64,000 nucleotides of DNA from Alcaligenaceae bacterium (GCA_013416485.1 JACCEO010000002.1:124001-188000); one strand, 5' to 3'. Shown: positions 19,410-28,767, numbered from the stretch's first letter. Made by a program: numbers and translations. The notes: generated by a model from the letters alone, not told the origin.

Positions 19410-19868
19410 TTACATTAAATGAGCTTTCACCTGAGCTGAAACCGCAGACATATCAGCCCTCCCCGCCAAAGCTGCTTTGACCAAAGCCATCACCTTACCC
19501 ATCGCCGGCGCGCCGCTAATACCTTGGGCAGTAACATCAGCAATGGCAGCGACAATGACAGCATCTACTTCTTCTTGAGCAGCTGCTTGGGGCAAGAACT
19601 CTTGTAAGATTTCTAACTCTGCTTGTTCTTGTTGTGCACTTTCCGTACGACCGGCTTGCGCAAATGCCGCGATAGACTCACGGCGCTGTTTAACCTGCTT
19701 TTCAATAATGGCAAGCACTTCCGTGTCGGTAAGTTCACGGCGATCGTCAATTTCCTTTTGTGTAATCGCCGCCTGTACCAGACGCAGCGTTCCTAAACGT
19801 AGGCTTTCACGCGCACGCATAGCGGATTTAACGGCATCGGCCAATTCAAGTTTGAGCGTCTGGCTCAT
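19410..19868 (-). CDS. GatB/YqeY domain protein
   Basis: Protein of 152 residues matching the stand-alone YqeY family, related to the tRNA-binding C-terminus of GatB. Seen: LRLVQAAITQKEIDDR, the EKQVKQRRESIAAFAQAGR block with basic residues, and the GKVMALVKAALAGRADMSAVS C-terminal segment. CAGGA lies a few bases before the ATG. It may act on tRNA-dependent amidation or tRNA binding; function is undefined in the family. In many betaproteobacteria it is next to rpsU, which is not present here. Confidence 0.92.
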   Translation of the reverse strand: MSQTLKLELADAVKSAMRARESLRLGTLRLVQAAITQKEIDDRRELTDTEVLAIIEKQVKQRRESIAAFAQAGRTESAQQEQAELEILQEFLPQAAAQEEVDAVIVAAIADVTAQGISGAPAMGKVMALVKAALAGRADMSAVSAQVKAHLM

Positions 19869-19907
19869 AGTATGTCCTGAAGAATAAAATTATGTTGTAC
19901 CAGCACA

Positions 19908-20972
19908 TTACGCTGGCGTAACTGCTAAGCTAGGATAATCAATATACCCTCTGGGACCGCCTGCGTAAAATGTGGATTGATCCCAGGCGTTCATTTCGGA
20001 TTCCGCCATTAAGCGTGCCACCAAATCAGGGTTAGCAATAAATGACCGGCCAAACCCCACGGCATCAGCTTTGCCTGAACTTACCGCTTGCTTGGCCATA
20101 GCACGGTCATACCCATGATTAACAATTACAGTGCCGCCAAACACCTGTTTTAAGCCCGCACTACGGTGCTCACACCCATAGGTTTCATGTAAAAACAAAA
20201 AGGCCAAGCGACGTTGCCCCAGAACCTTGGCAATATAGTCAAATAGCGGCGACGGATCCGTATCCAGCATAGAATGCGCTGCCCCGCCAGGTGACAAATG
20301 CACCCCTACCCGATCTGAACCCCAGATCCCCACACACGCGTCCACCACTTCCAACAGTAAACGTACCCGATTCGGTATAGAACCACCATACTGATCACAA
20401 CGTTTGTTACTACCATCGTGCAAAAACTGATCGATTAAATAACCATTAGCAGCATGGATTTCGACGCCATCAAAACCTGCTTCGCGTGCATTGGCAGCCC
20501 CTGTAGCAAAGTCAGCCACTATTCGAGGAATTTCATGGGTATGCAAAGCCCTAGGAACGACATAATTACGTTTAGGTAAAATATGGCTAACATTACCTTC
20601 GCAAGCAATTGCACTAGGGGCCACTGGCATTTCTCCATTCAGGTATTCTGGATCCGATACCCTGCCCACATGCCACAACTGCATAAAAATCTTACCGCCC
20701 TTAGCATGTATAGCTTCGGTGATTTTTTTCCAGCCTTCCACCTGTGAGCTCGTCCATATACCTGGCGTATTTGGGTAACCCACCCCTTGAGGCGACACCG
20801 ACGTTGCTTCGGTAATAATCATACCTGCACCCGCTCTTTGACAATAGTAGGCGCGCATCAAGTCATTAGGAATACGTCCGGCTGACGCACGCATTCGAGT
20901 TACCGGCGCCATCACAACACGATTACGTAGCTGTACTGCCCCAACTTGTAACGGCTCAAACAAACTAACCAT
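19908..20972 (-). CDS. old yellow enzyme-type NADH:flavin oxidoreductase / alkene reductase
   Basis: FMN-dependent reductase of activated C=C bonds, about 354 residues. Family features in order: LFEPLQVGAVQLRNRVVMAP at the N-terminus, ITEATSVSPQGVGYPNTPGI, MQLWHVGRVS, DGVEIHAANGYLIDQFL with the NAD(P)H/substrate-binding His-Asn pair, LSPGG and FGRSFIANPDLV near the phosphate-binding end. It is of NemA/XenA-like class. The chosen start is the ATG at 20972; an upstream TTG extends to 20993. The gene is separate, with an AT-rich spacer before it. Confidence 0.93.
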   Translation of the reverse strand: MVSLFEPLQVGAVQLRNRVVMAPVTRMRASAGRIPNDLMRAYYCQRAGAGMIITEATSVSPQGVGYPNTPGIWTSSQVEGWKKITEAIHAKGGKIFMQLWHVGRVSDPEYLNGEMPVAPSAIACEGNVSHILPKRNYVVPRALHTHEIPRIVADFATGAANAREAGFDGVEIHAANGYLIDQFLHDGSNKRCDQYGGSIPNRVRLLLEVVDACVGIWGSDRVGVHLSPGGAAHSMLDTDPSPLFDYIAKVLGQRRLAFLFLHETYGCEHRSAGLKQVFGGTVIVNHGYDRAMAKQAVSSGKADAVGFGRSFIANPDLVARLMAESEMNAWDQSTFYAGGPRGYIDYPSLAVTPA

Positions 20973-21132
20973 ATAAAATAGTATCCGACACAATTAAAAC
21001 GACGCTGCAGCCACTATTGGCCTTTAAATTTTATTACTCTGATGTCTATAAGGGTTTTTACCAGAATTCCAGGTAATTTGCCATTACGCTAAGGTATTGC
21101 TCTTACCCGCACCATTACTACAAGGAAATTAC

Positions 21133-21789
21133 ATGAGTCAGTTTGCCGTCATAGGCCTGGGTCGTTTTGGGGCTGCTGCTGCTCAGGAGCTCATGAAGAT
21201 GGGGCATGCCGTGCTAGGGATAGACAGCAGTGAAAAAATTATTAACAAGTACGCTGATGTCCTCAGTAACGCAGCCATTGCCGATGTCAGCGATCGCGAA
21301 GCACTGGAACAACTGGGACTGGACAACTACGACGTCGTGCTGGTCGCCATTGGTGGAGACTTCCAAGCCAGTCTGTTATGCGTGGTGCATCTGAAGTCAT
21401 TAGGCATCAAAAATATATGGGTGAAAGCCACGTCGCATGCCCAGCACTTAATCTTTAGTAAGCTGGGCGTTACGCGTATTGTTCACCCAGAAGAAGAAAT
21501 GGGCATACGTATCGCCCAAGCCCTTAGCTACCCAATGGTGAATAACTATATTTCCATAGGCAATGGCGAATTCGTTGTTGAAATAGATATTAGCGAGCGA
21601 CTGGAAGGGGTAAGCTTGCGACAGGTACTGCCCAACGACCCCAATAATGGTTTACATGTATTGCTGCTTAAACGTAAAACTCAGGTTACTGTCCACCCTG
21701 ACTTGGATTTTACCCTGAAGACCAAAGATATACTTGTACTTCTGGGTCAACTATCAACCTTGCGCACCATTGCACCCAAACTAGTTTAA
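21133..21789 (+). CDS. potassium channel regulatory subunit, TrkA/KtrA family
   Basis: Cytosolic gating subunit of a K+ uptake system, about 218 residues. An N-terminal RCK/TrkA-N Rossmann domain (FAVIGLGRFGAAAAQEL, with the acidic IDSSE that binds NAD or nucleotide) is followed by a TrkA-C domain around residues 135-215. One RCK unit makes it KtrA-like rather than full-length TrkA. AAGGAA precedes the ATG at 21133; an upstream frame to 21097 has no such signal. The membrane subunit begins 2 bases after the stop. Confidence 0.92.
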   Translation: MSQFAVIGLGRFGAAAAQELMKMGHAVLGIDSSEKIINKYADVLSNAAIADVSDREALEQLGLDNYDVVLVAIGGDFQASLLCVVHLKSLGIKNIWVKATSHAQHLIFSKLGVTRIVHPEEEMGIRIAQALSYPMVNNYISIGNGEFVVEIDISERLEGVSLRQVLPNDPNNGLHVLLLKRKTQVTVHPDLDFTLKTKDILVLLGQLSTLRTIAPKLV

Positions 21790-21791
21790 CC

Positions 21792-23159
21792 ATGCGCCCC
21801 TGGAATCCACTATACACTTACCGTTCATATCAACGCCTGCAACGAACCGGTGTTTTTAAAAGCAGCCCACCCGTCGTGTTGGCATCATGGTTCATTGCGC
21901 TAATATTATTAGGCACCCTGTTACTGTCGCTACCTATCGCCAGTCATCATCCCATAGGTATATTCAAAGCTTTTTTCATGGCCACGTCAGCAGTCACGGT
22001 TACTGGCCTGACGGTCTTAGAACCTGGCACTGACTTAACCCATTTCGGCCAAATTGTCTTAATTTCATTGGTACAACTAGGTGGTTTGGGCTTTGTCACC
22101 TTCGCCGTCGTATCAGCCATTGCCTTGGGGAAAAAACTTAGCCTGAATTACCAGGCCCTGGCACTAGAGGCATTCAACCAAACAAGTGTCGCACGTATAC
22201 GACGCACAGCATTTTCGGTTATCAAGATATCCCTGATCATAGAAACCATTGCAGTAATTATTCTGACTTTATGGTGGTGGCAAGATTACCCATTTTTAAC
22301 CTCGTTATACCGTGCTATTTTCCATACCATCGCGGCCTTTAATAATTCTGGGTTCTCGCTATTTCCGTCCAGTTTGTCGCAGTTTGTGGGTGATCCTGTC
22401 ACCGTGCTTACGATCACCTCGTTAATCATATTGGGTGGTATCGGCTTTTCCGTACTTAGCGACGTCACCCACAAACGTAATTGGGCACACCTACATACCT
22501 ATACGAAAGTCGTATTACTAGGCACATTGGTGCTTAACCTAACAGGTTTTGTCTTGTTTTGGGCAATGGAATTTCGCAATCCCGACACCTTGGGTTCATT
22601 GTCATTCCATGCTCAAGGCTTAGCTGCCTGGATGCAAACTATTACGTCACGCACCGCTGGCTTCACCACCATTGATGTCACCAAGCTACAAGACAGTTCT
22701 ACCCTGCTAATGATCATGCTGATGTTTATTGGTGGTGGCTCGTTAAGTACGGCCAGTGGCATCAAGATAGGCACCTTTATTGTGTTGCTAGCCGCGGTAC
22801 ATTCTTATATTTTCCAACGCAAAGACGTTGTGCTATTTAAACGTTCTATAGACCCTAGTGCTGTACAAAAAGCACTGGCGTTATTGCTGGTAACTAGCGG
22901 CCTGGTTTTTGTCAGTCTACTGCTAATGACCATCATGGAAAGCCAACCCTTTCTTACCTTGCTGTTCGAGGTAGTATCGGCCATTAGCACTACTGGAATG
23001 TCGTTGGATCTAACCCATCAGTTGTCCATGCCCAGCCAAATACTAGTGATATTCCTGATGTTTGCCGGCCGCTTAGGGCCATTGACCTTGATCTATAGCC
23101 TGGCCACCCAAAAACGCAGCCGAATTGGCTATGCCAATACAGAATTTCAAGTGGGTTGA
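21792..23159 (+). CDS. potassium uptake membrane subunit, TrkH/KtrB family
   Basis: Integral K+ translocating subunit, 455 residues with about ten helices in four repeated M1-P-M2 units. Selectivity-filter-like segments are visible: TSAVTVTGLTVLEPG, AAFNNSGFSLFPSS, SRTAGFTTIDVTKL and SAISTTGMSLDLT. The length and single filter glycine per repeat fit KtrB. It is translationally close to the TrkA-like regulator (2-base gap), so the two form a two-gene K+ uptake operon. No intrinsic terminator follows on this strand. Confidence 0.93.
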   Translation: MRPWNPLYTYRSYQRLQRTGVFKSSPPVVLASWFIALILLGTLLLSLPIASHHPIGIFKAFFMATSAVTVTGLTVLEPGTDLTHFGQIVLISLVQLGGLGFVTFAVVSAIALGKKLSLNYQALALEAFNQTSVARIRRTAFSVIKISLIIETIAVIILTLWWWQDYPFLTSLYRAIFHTIAAFNNSGFSLFPSSLSQFVGDPVTVLTITSLIILGGIGFSVLSDVTHKRNWAHLHTYTKVVLLGTLVLNLTGFVLFWAMEFRNPDTLGSLSFHAQGLAAWMQTITSRTAGFTTIDVTKLQDSSTLLMIMLMFIGGGSLSTASGIKIGTFIVLLAAVHSYIFQRKDVVLFKRSIDPSAVQKALALLLVTSGLVFVSLLLMTIMESQPFLTLLFEVVSAISTTGMSLDLTHQLSMPSQILVIFLMFAGRLGPLTLIYSLATQKRSRIGYANTEFQVG

Positions 23160-23177
23160 AGCGGGCTTGTAAAGGCT

Positions 23178-23213
23178 AAAAAACACAACCCGCCGATCTT
23201 ACGAAGGGCGGGT
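23178..23213 (-). terminator. rho-independent terminator
   Basis: Stem of 7 bp (ACCCGCC 23188-23194 with 23207-23213, 12-base loop). On the minus strand it is followed by TGTG and six T. It lies 18 bases past the stop of the serine hydrolase at 23231. Confidence 0.7.
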
Positions 23214-23230
23214 CGCGAAGCGTTAACAGA

Positions 23231-24586
23231 CTAGTCAGAAGACAACTGGCTAAGATACTTCGCTACTGCCTCAAATGCAGGTATCGTTACTGGATCATTT
23301 TCCGAGTTACTAGCAACCGGATTCGATGCGTAGCGCACAATTACCATTTCCGCTTCAGGGTCGATATAAACACTCTGACCGTGTACTCCACGGGCCATAA
23401 AAGCATCATTTTTATTATGTGTTACCCACCACATATTACGGTAGCTCCAGCCCTGTAAAAGGGGATATCCCCCCTTAGCGAAGGCGTGCTTATCACCGCC
23501 TTGTCGAATGTCATCAACAACAATCTTTGGAATAATTTGCTGGCCATTAAAATACCCGTCATTTCGCAACATCTCCCCGAAACGAGCTAGATCACGCAAT
23601 CCCGTGTTTAACCCACCTCCTGCGAAGGGTGTGCCTATTGAGTCGGTTGTCATATAAGCGTCCTGCTCAGCCCCAAGGTGATTCCAGATACGTTCAGAAA
23701 GTAGCTCGGCTACATTACGCCCTGTCACCCGTGCAATCACCCAACCCAGCACATCAGTATTGACGGTCTTATACCCAAAGCCTTCGCCATGCTCGCCTTG
23801 TGGTTGCACGGTTTGAAGAAACTCATAATAGCTTCGTGGGCCTGTGTAATTTTTTGGTTTTGGCATGGGATTACCCGCCAAGGCATGTGCCCACACTTCG
23901 GCGCTGGGATCTTCATAATCTTCGCTATATTGAAGCCCCGTTGTCATATCGAGCACTTGACGCAAAGTAGCATTACCGAATGCCGATTGAGCTAGCTCTG
24001 GCACATAGTAGGAAACTTGCTTGTTAGCATCAAGTAGGCCCTCAGCCACTAGCATGGCAGCTAGTGTTCCAATCACAGATTTAGTCACGGACATTGCCGC
24101 ATTCTGACCGTTAGCTTTGAGCACACCAAAATAACGCTCGTAGACGATGTGCCCCCGGTGCATAATGACTACACCATCAGTGTAATTAGCCGCCAGAGAT
24201 CCCTGCCAAGTCATAGGCTGGGTAGCGCCAATAGGCATAAATCGTATTGCATCAATGCTCGCCTGTATCGTACGAGGCAACGCAACGGGCGCACCCAAAC
24301 CCCGAGACACATTGATCGTTGGCATTAATTGACGGAAATTTGATACGCTCCAACGCAAAGCAGGAAAATCGAAATAACTTCCGTCCTCGAATCGAACGAT
24401 TTTATCTTTAGGTGGAGGCGAGCCCACCATCCAACCTAGCACCTCCGGGTCGCTAGTCTGCGCATCTAACACGTTATGACGCTCTGAGCTAGAAGCATGT
24501 ACAGAAAATCCCCCTAACGATAAAGCAGATGCCATAACGCCAATTAAGCAGAACCTATGCCAACAGAAAGGAGAGCGTTTTATCAT
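23231..24586 (-). CDS. serine hydrolase, beta-lactamase class C-like
   Basis: Exported serine hydrolase of the beta-lactamase/NylB group, about 451 residues. A signal peptide (RFCLIGVMASALSLGGFSVHA) is followed by a 70-residue lead and the catalytic domain. The SxxK motif lies in AAMSVTKSVIG, a Tyr motif in FGYKTVNTD, and GVHGQSVYIDPEAEMVIV resembles the third motif region. 6-aminohexanoate-dimer hydrolases share this pattern, but the substrate cannot be inferred. The start is ambiguous: tandem ATGs at 24589 and 24586 follow GAGGA closely, and the frame is open to a GTG at 24637. Confidence 0.83.
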   Translation of the reverse strand: MIKRSPFCWHRFCLIGVMASALSLGGFSVHASSSERHNVLDAQTSDPEVLGWMVGSPPPKDKIVRFEDGSYFDFPALRWSVSNFRQLMPTINVSRGLGAPVALPRTIQASIDAIRFMPIGATQPMTWQGSLAANYTDGVVIMHRGHIVYERYFGVLKANGQNAAMSVTKSVIGTLAAMLVAEGLLDANKQVSYYVPELAQSAFGNATLRQVLDMTTGLQYSEDYEDPSAEVWAHALAGNPMPKPKNYTGPRSYYEFLQTVQPQGEHGEGFGYKTVNTDVLGWVIARVTGRNVAELLSERIWNHLGAEQDAYMTTDSIGTPFAGGGLNTGLRDLARFGEMLRNDGYFNGQQIIPKIVVDDIRQGGDKHAFAKGGYPLLQGWSYRNMWWVTHNKNDAFMARGVHGQSVYIDPEAEMVIVRYASNPVASNSENDPVTIPAFEAVAKYLSQLSSD

Positions 24587-24639
24587 CATTCCTCGAAAGT
24601 TCGTAATTGACGAATGGGACCAATCCTTTCGTATCACGC

Positions 24640-24876
24640 CTAGTTCTGTGGATGGTTACGCCGATAAAACTCCCACTCTTCAACTGAGCTTCCATCGGGA
24701 AGAACGCACATAGTCACTTGACCATCTGCGCGCTCTTGAATATCCAACGTTCCCAAACGCTCGATACAGTAGACCGACGCAGGATTAGGCATGCCAATCG
24801 CAAGCATAGGGTCAGGGCCTGACACAGTACACCCTGTAATCAACATAGCAACCACTGCCATCCCAGTTTTACGCAT
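24640..24876 (-). CDS. DUF333 small lipoprotein
   Basis: Lipoprotein of 78 residues. The signal peptide ends in a lipobox (MLITGC, so Cys15 is the acylated residue). It is followed by the DUF333 pattern: NPASVYCIERLGTLDI, DGQVTMCVLPDGS and VEEWEFYRR. The two Cys residues flanking the domain probably form a disulfide. An AAGGAG box precedes the ATG. It lies just upstream of the serine hydrolase on the same strand and may be co-transcribed. DUF333 has no established function. Confidence 0.82.
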   Translation of the reverse strand: MRKTGMAVVAMLITGCTVSGPDPMLAIGMPNPASVYCIERLGTLDIQERADGQVTMCVLPDGSSVEEWEFYRRNHPQN

Positions 24877-24968
24877 AATCGCTCCTTGTGTTTGTGAGCG
24901 ATTGTACTTCCATCCCGGTTAGCTAAACCCGAAGCCATTTCATAGTGACGAAGGTGTGCTGATTAAAA

Positions 24969-25334
24969 CTATTCAATCACTTGAACAGAGTCTACCTCTA
25001 TCTCGGGGGGACGAGTCAGGCCTGTATCAACCTCGCCAATGATCTCTACTTTTGTTTTTTCATTGATAGGCTGGTTAGGGAAACGTTTTGCTTTTATTTC
25101 TGCAACGATCTCAGCAGTACCGTCTGAAAAGATGTACTTATCGTGCGAGGTTTGGCGCAACAAGTGCCCCTGCAATTGGACAGGCTGGTCATCTACCGGC
25201 TTAGCCAGTATTGCCGCGACGGTACCCTCCCCTATAGTCGAAGGACCAGAATACTGGGCTTGAGCGGGAAAAGTAAAAAAGCTTACCACCGCAGCTACGA
25301 CGACTAAGCGCGAAATTTTTGCTTGTATAGACAT
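24969..25334 (-). CDS. YgiW/YdeI-type periplasmic BOF (OB-fold) protein
   Basis: Periplasmic stress-tolerance protein of 121 residues. The signal peptide ends AQA; the mature part begins QYSGPSTIGEGTVAAIL and continues VQLQGHLLRQTSHDKYIFSDGT, AEIKAKRFPNQPI and KVEIIGEVD, the bacterial OB-fold (BOF) pattern. Family members are linked to peroxide, cadmium or acid stress in enterobacteria; the ligand is unknown. A GGAG box precedes the ATG. It reads alone, about 90 bases upstream of the DUF333 gene. Confidence 0.88.
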   Translation of the reverse strand: MSIQAKISRLVVVAAVVSFFTFPAQAQYSGPSTIGEGTVAAILAKPVDDQPVQLQGHLLRQTSHDKYIFSDGTAEIVAEIKAKRFPNQPINEKTKVEIIGEVDTGLTRPPEIEVDSVQVIE

Positions 25335-25587
25335 GCAAGCTCCAGACTAGTGGGTGAGATCTAAGAATAGCAGCAAATTGCTATGCGCAATTAGAGTCTT
25401 TTATGGATGAGTATGCTGAGCTTGAATTTAACAGAAAATACAGAGTGGTTTCGGTTTGGACATCTTTTTTACTTACAAAGTAACCACACACCTCTTAGTC
25501 AAGGAACAAGGGTTAACGTGCATGTATCTGTTAATCTTTAGTCTATTCAAAATGTTACATTTCTTAATCAACAAAAAAAGGATTGAA

Positions 25588-26154
25588 ATGTTATTAAAAT
25601 TAGCAGTTGCAGGTGCATTGTTCGTAACACTAAGTGGTTGTGCTTCCGTTTTAACAGACAAGACGCAACCCGTTAAGGTCGAAACATTAGACCAGGCAGG
25701 AAATAAGATAGTGGGTGCACAATGCGAGCTGAAAAATGATCGTGGTGCTTTTAATGTCGAAACCCCTAATACTGTATTTGTTCGTAAATCAGGCGGTGAG
25801 TTGGTCGTTACCTGTAATGCCCCAGAACAAGGCCAAGCAGATGCCAAGCTAATTTCGCGTGTTGGCGGTGCCATCTTTGGAAATATCATCTTAGGCGGCG
25901 GGATTGGTGCCATCGTAGATAGCGCATCAGGCGTAGCGTTTAATTACCCGGAATGGGTGCAACTGGTCTTTGGTCAAACACTCACCTTTGATCGTTCAAA
26001 TTTCAAAGAGGCAGAACCCACCATAGCTACAGTGAGTGAAACCGACAAATTAGCACAGGCTGATACCCCGCTTGCCACGCAAATCATTGCGCCTCAACCG
26101 CAAAAAGTAGAGCACATAACAATCAGTGCAACTGACGCAGATGCTGCAAAATAG
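25588..26154 (+). CDS. orphan lipoprotein, 188 aa
   Basis: Membrane lipoprotein with lipobox TLSGC about 16-20 residues in, preceded by a short signal peptide (MLLKLAVAGALFV). The first 110 residues suggest a beta-sandwich (PVKVETLDQAGNKIVGAQC, then VRKSGGELVVTC). Next is a Gly-rich hydrophobic stretch (GGAIFGNIILGGGIGAIVDS), possibly membrane-active, and a Pro/Thr-rich tail. The ATG at 25588 has AAGGA at good spacing; the frame runs up to 25456 without a signal. I do not recognise a named family. It lies at the left edge of the accessory-looking stretch. Confidence 0.75.
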   Translation: MLLKLAVAGALFVTLSGCASVLTDKTQPVKVETLDQAGNKIVGAQCELKNDRGAFNVETPNTVFVRKSGGELVVTCNAPEQGQADAKLISRVGGAIFGNIILGGGIGAIVDSASGVAFNYPEWVQLVFGQTLTFDRSNFKEAEPTIATVSETDKLAQADTPLATQIIAPQPQKVEHITISATDADAAK

Positions 26155-26176
26155 TTGAGTTATCAATTAAAATTGA

Positions 26177-26234
26177 AAACGAAACCAACATTACTCATTG
26201 GCCACTTGCTTTTGTTAGCCTGTAGGTTTCGTTT
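26177..26234. repeat. inverted repeat between convergent genes
   Basis: Ten-bp arms AAACGAAACC (26177-26186) and its complement (26225-26234) with a 38-base loop, between the lipoprotein stop and the convergent rlmF stop. A T-rich tract follows on the minus strand, so it might help termination, but the loop is long for a classic terminator. Confidence 0.45.
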
Positions 26235-26287
26235 CGCTTAGCCTTGTTACGCAGTAACAGGTAGTTGGGCTGAATGATTGTGCTCTC

Positions 26288-27220
26288 CTAGCTCCAGCGC
26301 TCATTACTCCAAATCTTTTGTGCTGCAGCGTTTAGAAACGTCCAGGCAACAAAGCGACTTTTCTTTTGTCCCTGTGCCATTTCCACTGTACGTACCTCAA
26401 ACGCGTTAGCCTTTCTTAAGGCATACAACACACTGGGCAAATTAGACACTTTGGACACCAATGTACTGAACCAAAGCACTTGACTGCTTACGCTTTTACT
26501 CTCTTCTATCATATTGCGTATAAAAAGCGCTTCGCCACCCTCGCACCACAGTTCAGTATTCTGCCCGCCAAAATTCAGCTCGGAATCTGCTTGTTTTAGC
26601 ACAGTCTTACCTAGGCCACGCCATTTACGTCGAGTGCCGCTTAATGCATCTTCCCGTGACATATGAAAGGGAGGGTTACATAGCGTAAAGTCAAAATAGT
26701 CGCTTGCGCTCAGTAAGCCTTGAAATATATGCTTCTGCGATTTTTGCTGACGTAATTTGATTGCTGCAGACAAACCATGATTCCCGTGAATGATGGTTCG
26801 TGCAGATGTCAGCGCATTAGCGTCGATGTCCGACCCTAGAAAATGCCACCCGTATTCAGCATAACCAATTAAGGGATAGATGGCATTTGCACCCACGCCA
26901 ATATCAAGGGCGCGCACGGTAGCACCACGGGGAATAATTCCCGTATTATTGCTGGCCAACAAATCGGCCAGATAGTGCACGTAATCGGCACGACCCGGGA
27001 TAGGTGGACATAGATAATTTGCAGGAATATCCCAATGTTCAATGCCGTAAAAGGACTTTAACAAGGCTCGATTTAGGGTCTTGATCGCAGTAGGGTCGGC
27101 GAAATTAATGCTTTTGTTGCCATACGGATTCAAGAAGACAAAAACGGCCAGTTCGGGCGTGCCTTCAATCAGAGAGTCAAAGTCGTAACGGCCTTGATGG
27201 CGATTACGCGGATGGAGCAA
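26288..27220 (-). CDS. rlmF: 23S rRNA (adenine(1618)-N6)-methyltransferase
   Basis: Methylates A1618 of 23S rRNA, about 310 residues. Family features: [13 protein letters not shown] at the N-terminus, [33 protein letters not shown] (SAM site), GSDIDANAL and the catalytic [11 protein letters not shown]. The start is uncertain. 27220 is a TTG with no ribosome site. The frame stays open upstream to a TAA at 27308-27310, immediately followed by a strong AAGGAG box, yet no ATG, GTG or TTG lies in frame at the right distance from it. The protein may therefore carry about 20-30 more N-terminal residues. Confidence 0.88.
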   Translation of the reverse strand: MLHPRNRHQGRYDFDSLIEGTPELAVFVFLNPYGNKSINFADPTAIKTLNRALLKSFYGIEHWDIPANYLCPPIPGRADYVHYLADLLASNNTGIIPRGATVRALDIGVGANAIYPLIGYAEYGWHFLGSDIDANALTSARTIIHGNHGLSAAIKLRQQKSQKHIFQGLLSASDYFDFTLCNPPFHMSREDALSGTRRKWRGLGKTVLKQADSELNFGGQNTELWCEGGEALFIRNMIEESKSVSSQVLWFSTLVSKVSNLPSVLYALRKANAFEVRTVEMAQGQKKSRFVAWTFLNAAAQKIWSNERWS

Positions 27221-27371
27221 GGCCGTTGTTTTGGTAGATGTTGGTGATTTGGAAATGGAATTACCTGATTTTGAGAATGGTGTTAACTTCCAAAATGAAT
27301 TTTCTCCTTAACTTGCCGGTATATTATTTTATCGTCGTTGAAAATTCATTATTGCAAGTATAGCAATAAGG

Positions 27372-27975
27372 CTAATCAGTCCGAAACCACCCAGTCAAGC
27401 TCCATCGGGGCTGTGCGCATGGCAGCACTTCATGCGGCACCAGATCGCTACGAAATACAACCAGCCTTCCAGGGCGGGGGCAAAACCCGTTTAATTACGC
27501 GCTGATGGTCATCAGGAGCATATAAGCATAGCTCTCCACCATCGGTGTCAGCCCATTGGCGGTTCAGATACAACACCAAGGATATGCGTCGGAACGATCC
27601 ACTGTGGTGAGTGTCCATATGCTTTACATACCCCTGACCCTGAGGGTAACGGGCAAAATGAAACTCGGAACTGTTCAGGCCTGCATAAAACAAACGATTC
27701 ATTTCTTGGCTAAGCGTGTCGGCCCAGATAAGAAAGTCGTCAGTGGCAGATCCAGATTGTCCCGCTGTCAGCCAAAAGATGGAGTCGCCGCGCGTATCGC
27801 TGTTCAGCGACGACGTATGTTCGCGGCCTGTCCGAGCAGGCCTGAACCGTTCGAGCATCCAATTGTGCTGACAAGCCCTGTAAAGGCGTTCATGTAAATC
27901 GGGATCGACCATATGGTCAGAGATGGCCCAATGCTGATCGGCCAAGGTATCGAAGAACTCGTTACGCGGTCCCAA
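27372..27975 (-). pseudogene. 2OG-Fe(II) oxygenase, frameshifted
   Basis: Dioxygenase-like gene split by a frameshift. The first frame gives HFARYPQGQGYVKHMDTHH (HxD iron ligands) and SLVLYLNRQWADTDGGELCL, then runs off into a stop near 27448. In the +1 frame the family C-terminus continues as PGRLVVFRSDLVPHEVLPC, with the distal His and Arg, to a TAG at 27372-27374. Dropping one base from the five-G run at 27476-27480 joins the frames as LPRPGRLVVF. The 5' end also lacks a good start: 27975 is a TTG just after a stop, and a neighbouring frame holds an ATG. A recent pseudogene, a sequencing error or slippage are all possible. Confidence 0.75.
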
Positions 27976-28192
27976 AGGGCACCGTCACGAAGAGATTCTT
28001 ATTATTCATATAGAAGAGTAGGTAATTAATTTTTTGGAAGGCTAGTTAGCCTTGCGGCAACCGCATGGGCACGCAGTACCATTATGGCATTAGTTAAGTT
28101 TTTAGCATATTAAGGTATATACAACCGTTCTAGGTATCCCCGACACAACGGGAAATTACGGGAGTACTATTTAACAAAAAAGGAGAGCTATC

Positions 28193-28558
28193 ATGCAAGT
28201 CAAATCAATTGCCGCGCTAATCATTCTTCTTACCCCCCTTACTGTGGTCCCTTCGCAAGCGCAGATAGTGGCTGATGAACACGAGTTTCAACAATTAGTA
28301 GCCGCACTAAGAGCTAATGACGCTGAGCGGCGATCAGCCATCACAACCTGCACAAAACAAGGCGTTGGCTACAACTTTTCTGCTTTAGCTAAGCTTATGG
28401 AGGTACCCGCTGATCGGGCTGTAGCAGCATGGTGTACGCGCATTACTAACGGAATCGCCAACAACCAACTTACCCTAACAGATCTCAAGGGGCTGGACGA
28501 CGGAACGATCTCACCTCGCGCACAGAAAGTGTTAACCACCGAGTCAGAAGGACAGTAA
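28193..28558 (+). CDS. small secreted hypothetical protein, 121 aa
   Basis: Exported protein with a signal peptide (MQVKSIAALIILLTPLTVVP, cleavage near SQAQ) and an AAGGAGAG box before the ATG. The mature part is helical and polar, with two Cys residues (TTCTKQG and AAWCTRI) that could form a disulfide. I recognise no family. It is the first of three same-strand orphan genes between the broken oxygenase and the cold-shock gene. No regulatory structure is evident upstream beyond AT-rich DNA. Confidence 0.7.
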   Translation: MQVKSIAALIILLTPLTVVPSQAQIVADEHEFQQLVAALRANDAERRSAITTCTKQGVGYNFSALAKLMEVPADRAVAAWCTRITNGIANNQLTLTDLKGLDDGTISPRAQKVLTTESEGQ

Positions 28559-28579
28559 GGGCACTAAGCCAAACAGTAA

Positions 28580-28765
28580 ATGAAGCTAGAGGGTACAGAT
28601 ATATTACGGCTGGTGCCGGAATGGGCGTGGATTCGTATTAATGTGCGCGAGGCGGGTTTAAAAGAAACGACCACTCATGTCTCTCTGTCTATGGGGGCTA
28701 TTGACGAGGCTGTTCAACAGTACGTCCTTCACTTGTTCGTAATGCAGGCGTATGGGAGTGAGTAG
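28580..28765 (+). CDS. hypothetical protein, 61 aa
   Basis: Short ORF MKLEGTDILRLVPEWAW... with no clear Shine-Dalgarno sequence. It begins 21 bases after the preceding gene and ends 2 bases before the next, a tight layout that supports translation by coupling. No membrane segment or motif is recognised. Confidence 0.45.
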   Translation: MKLEGTDILRLVPEWAWIRINVREAGLKETTTHVSLSMGAIDEAVQQYVLHLFVMQAYGSE

Positions 28766-28767
28766 AT

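Noticed and set aside
23231-24586. Beta-lactam resistance gene
   Set aside because: It has the SxxK fold but is closer to NylB/esterase-like serine hydrolases; resistance cannot be inferred.
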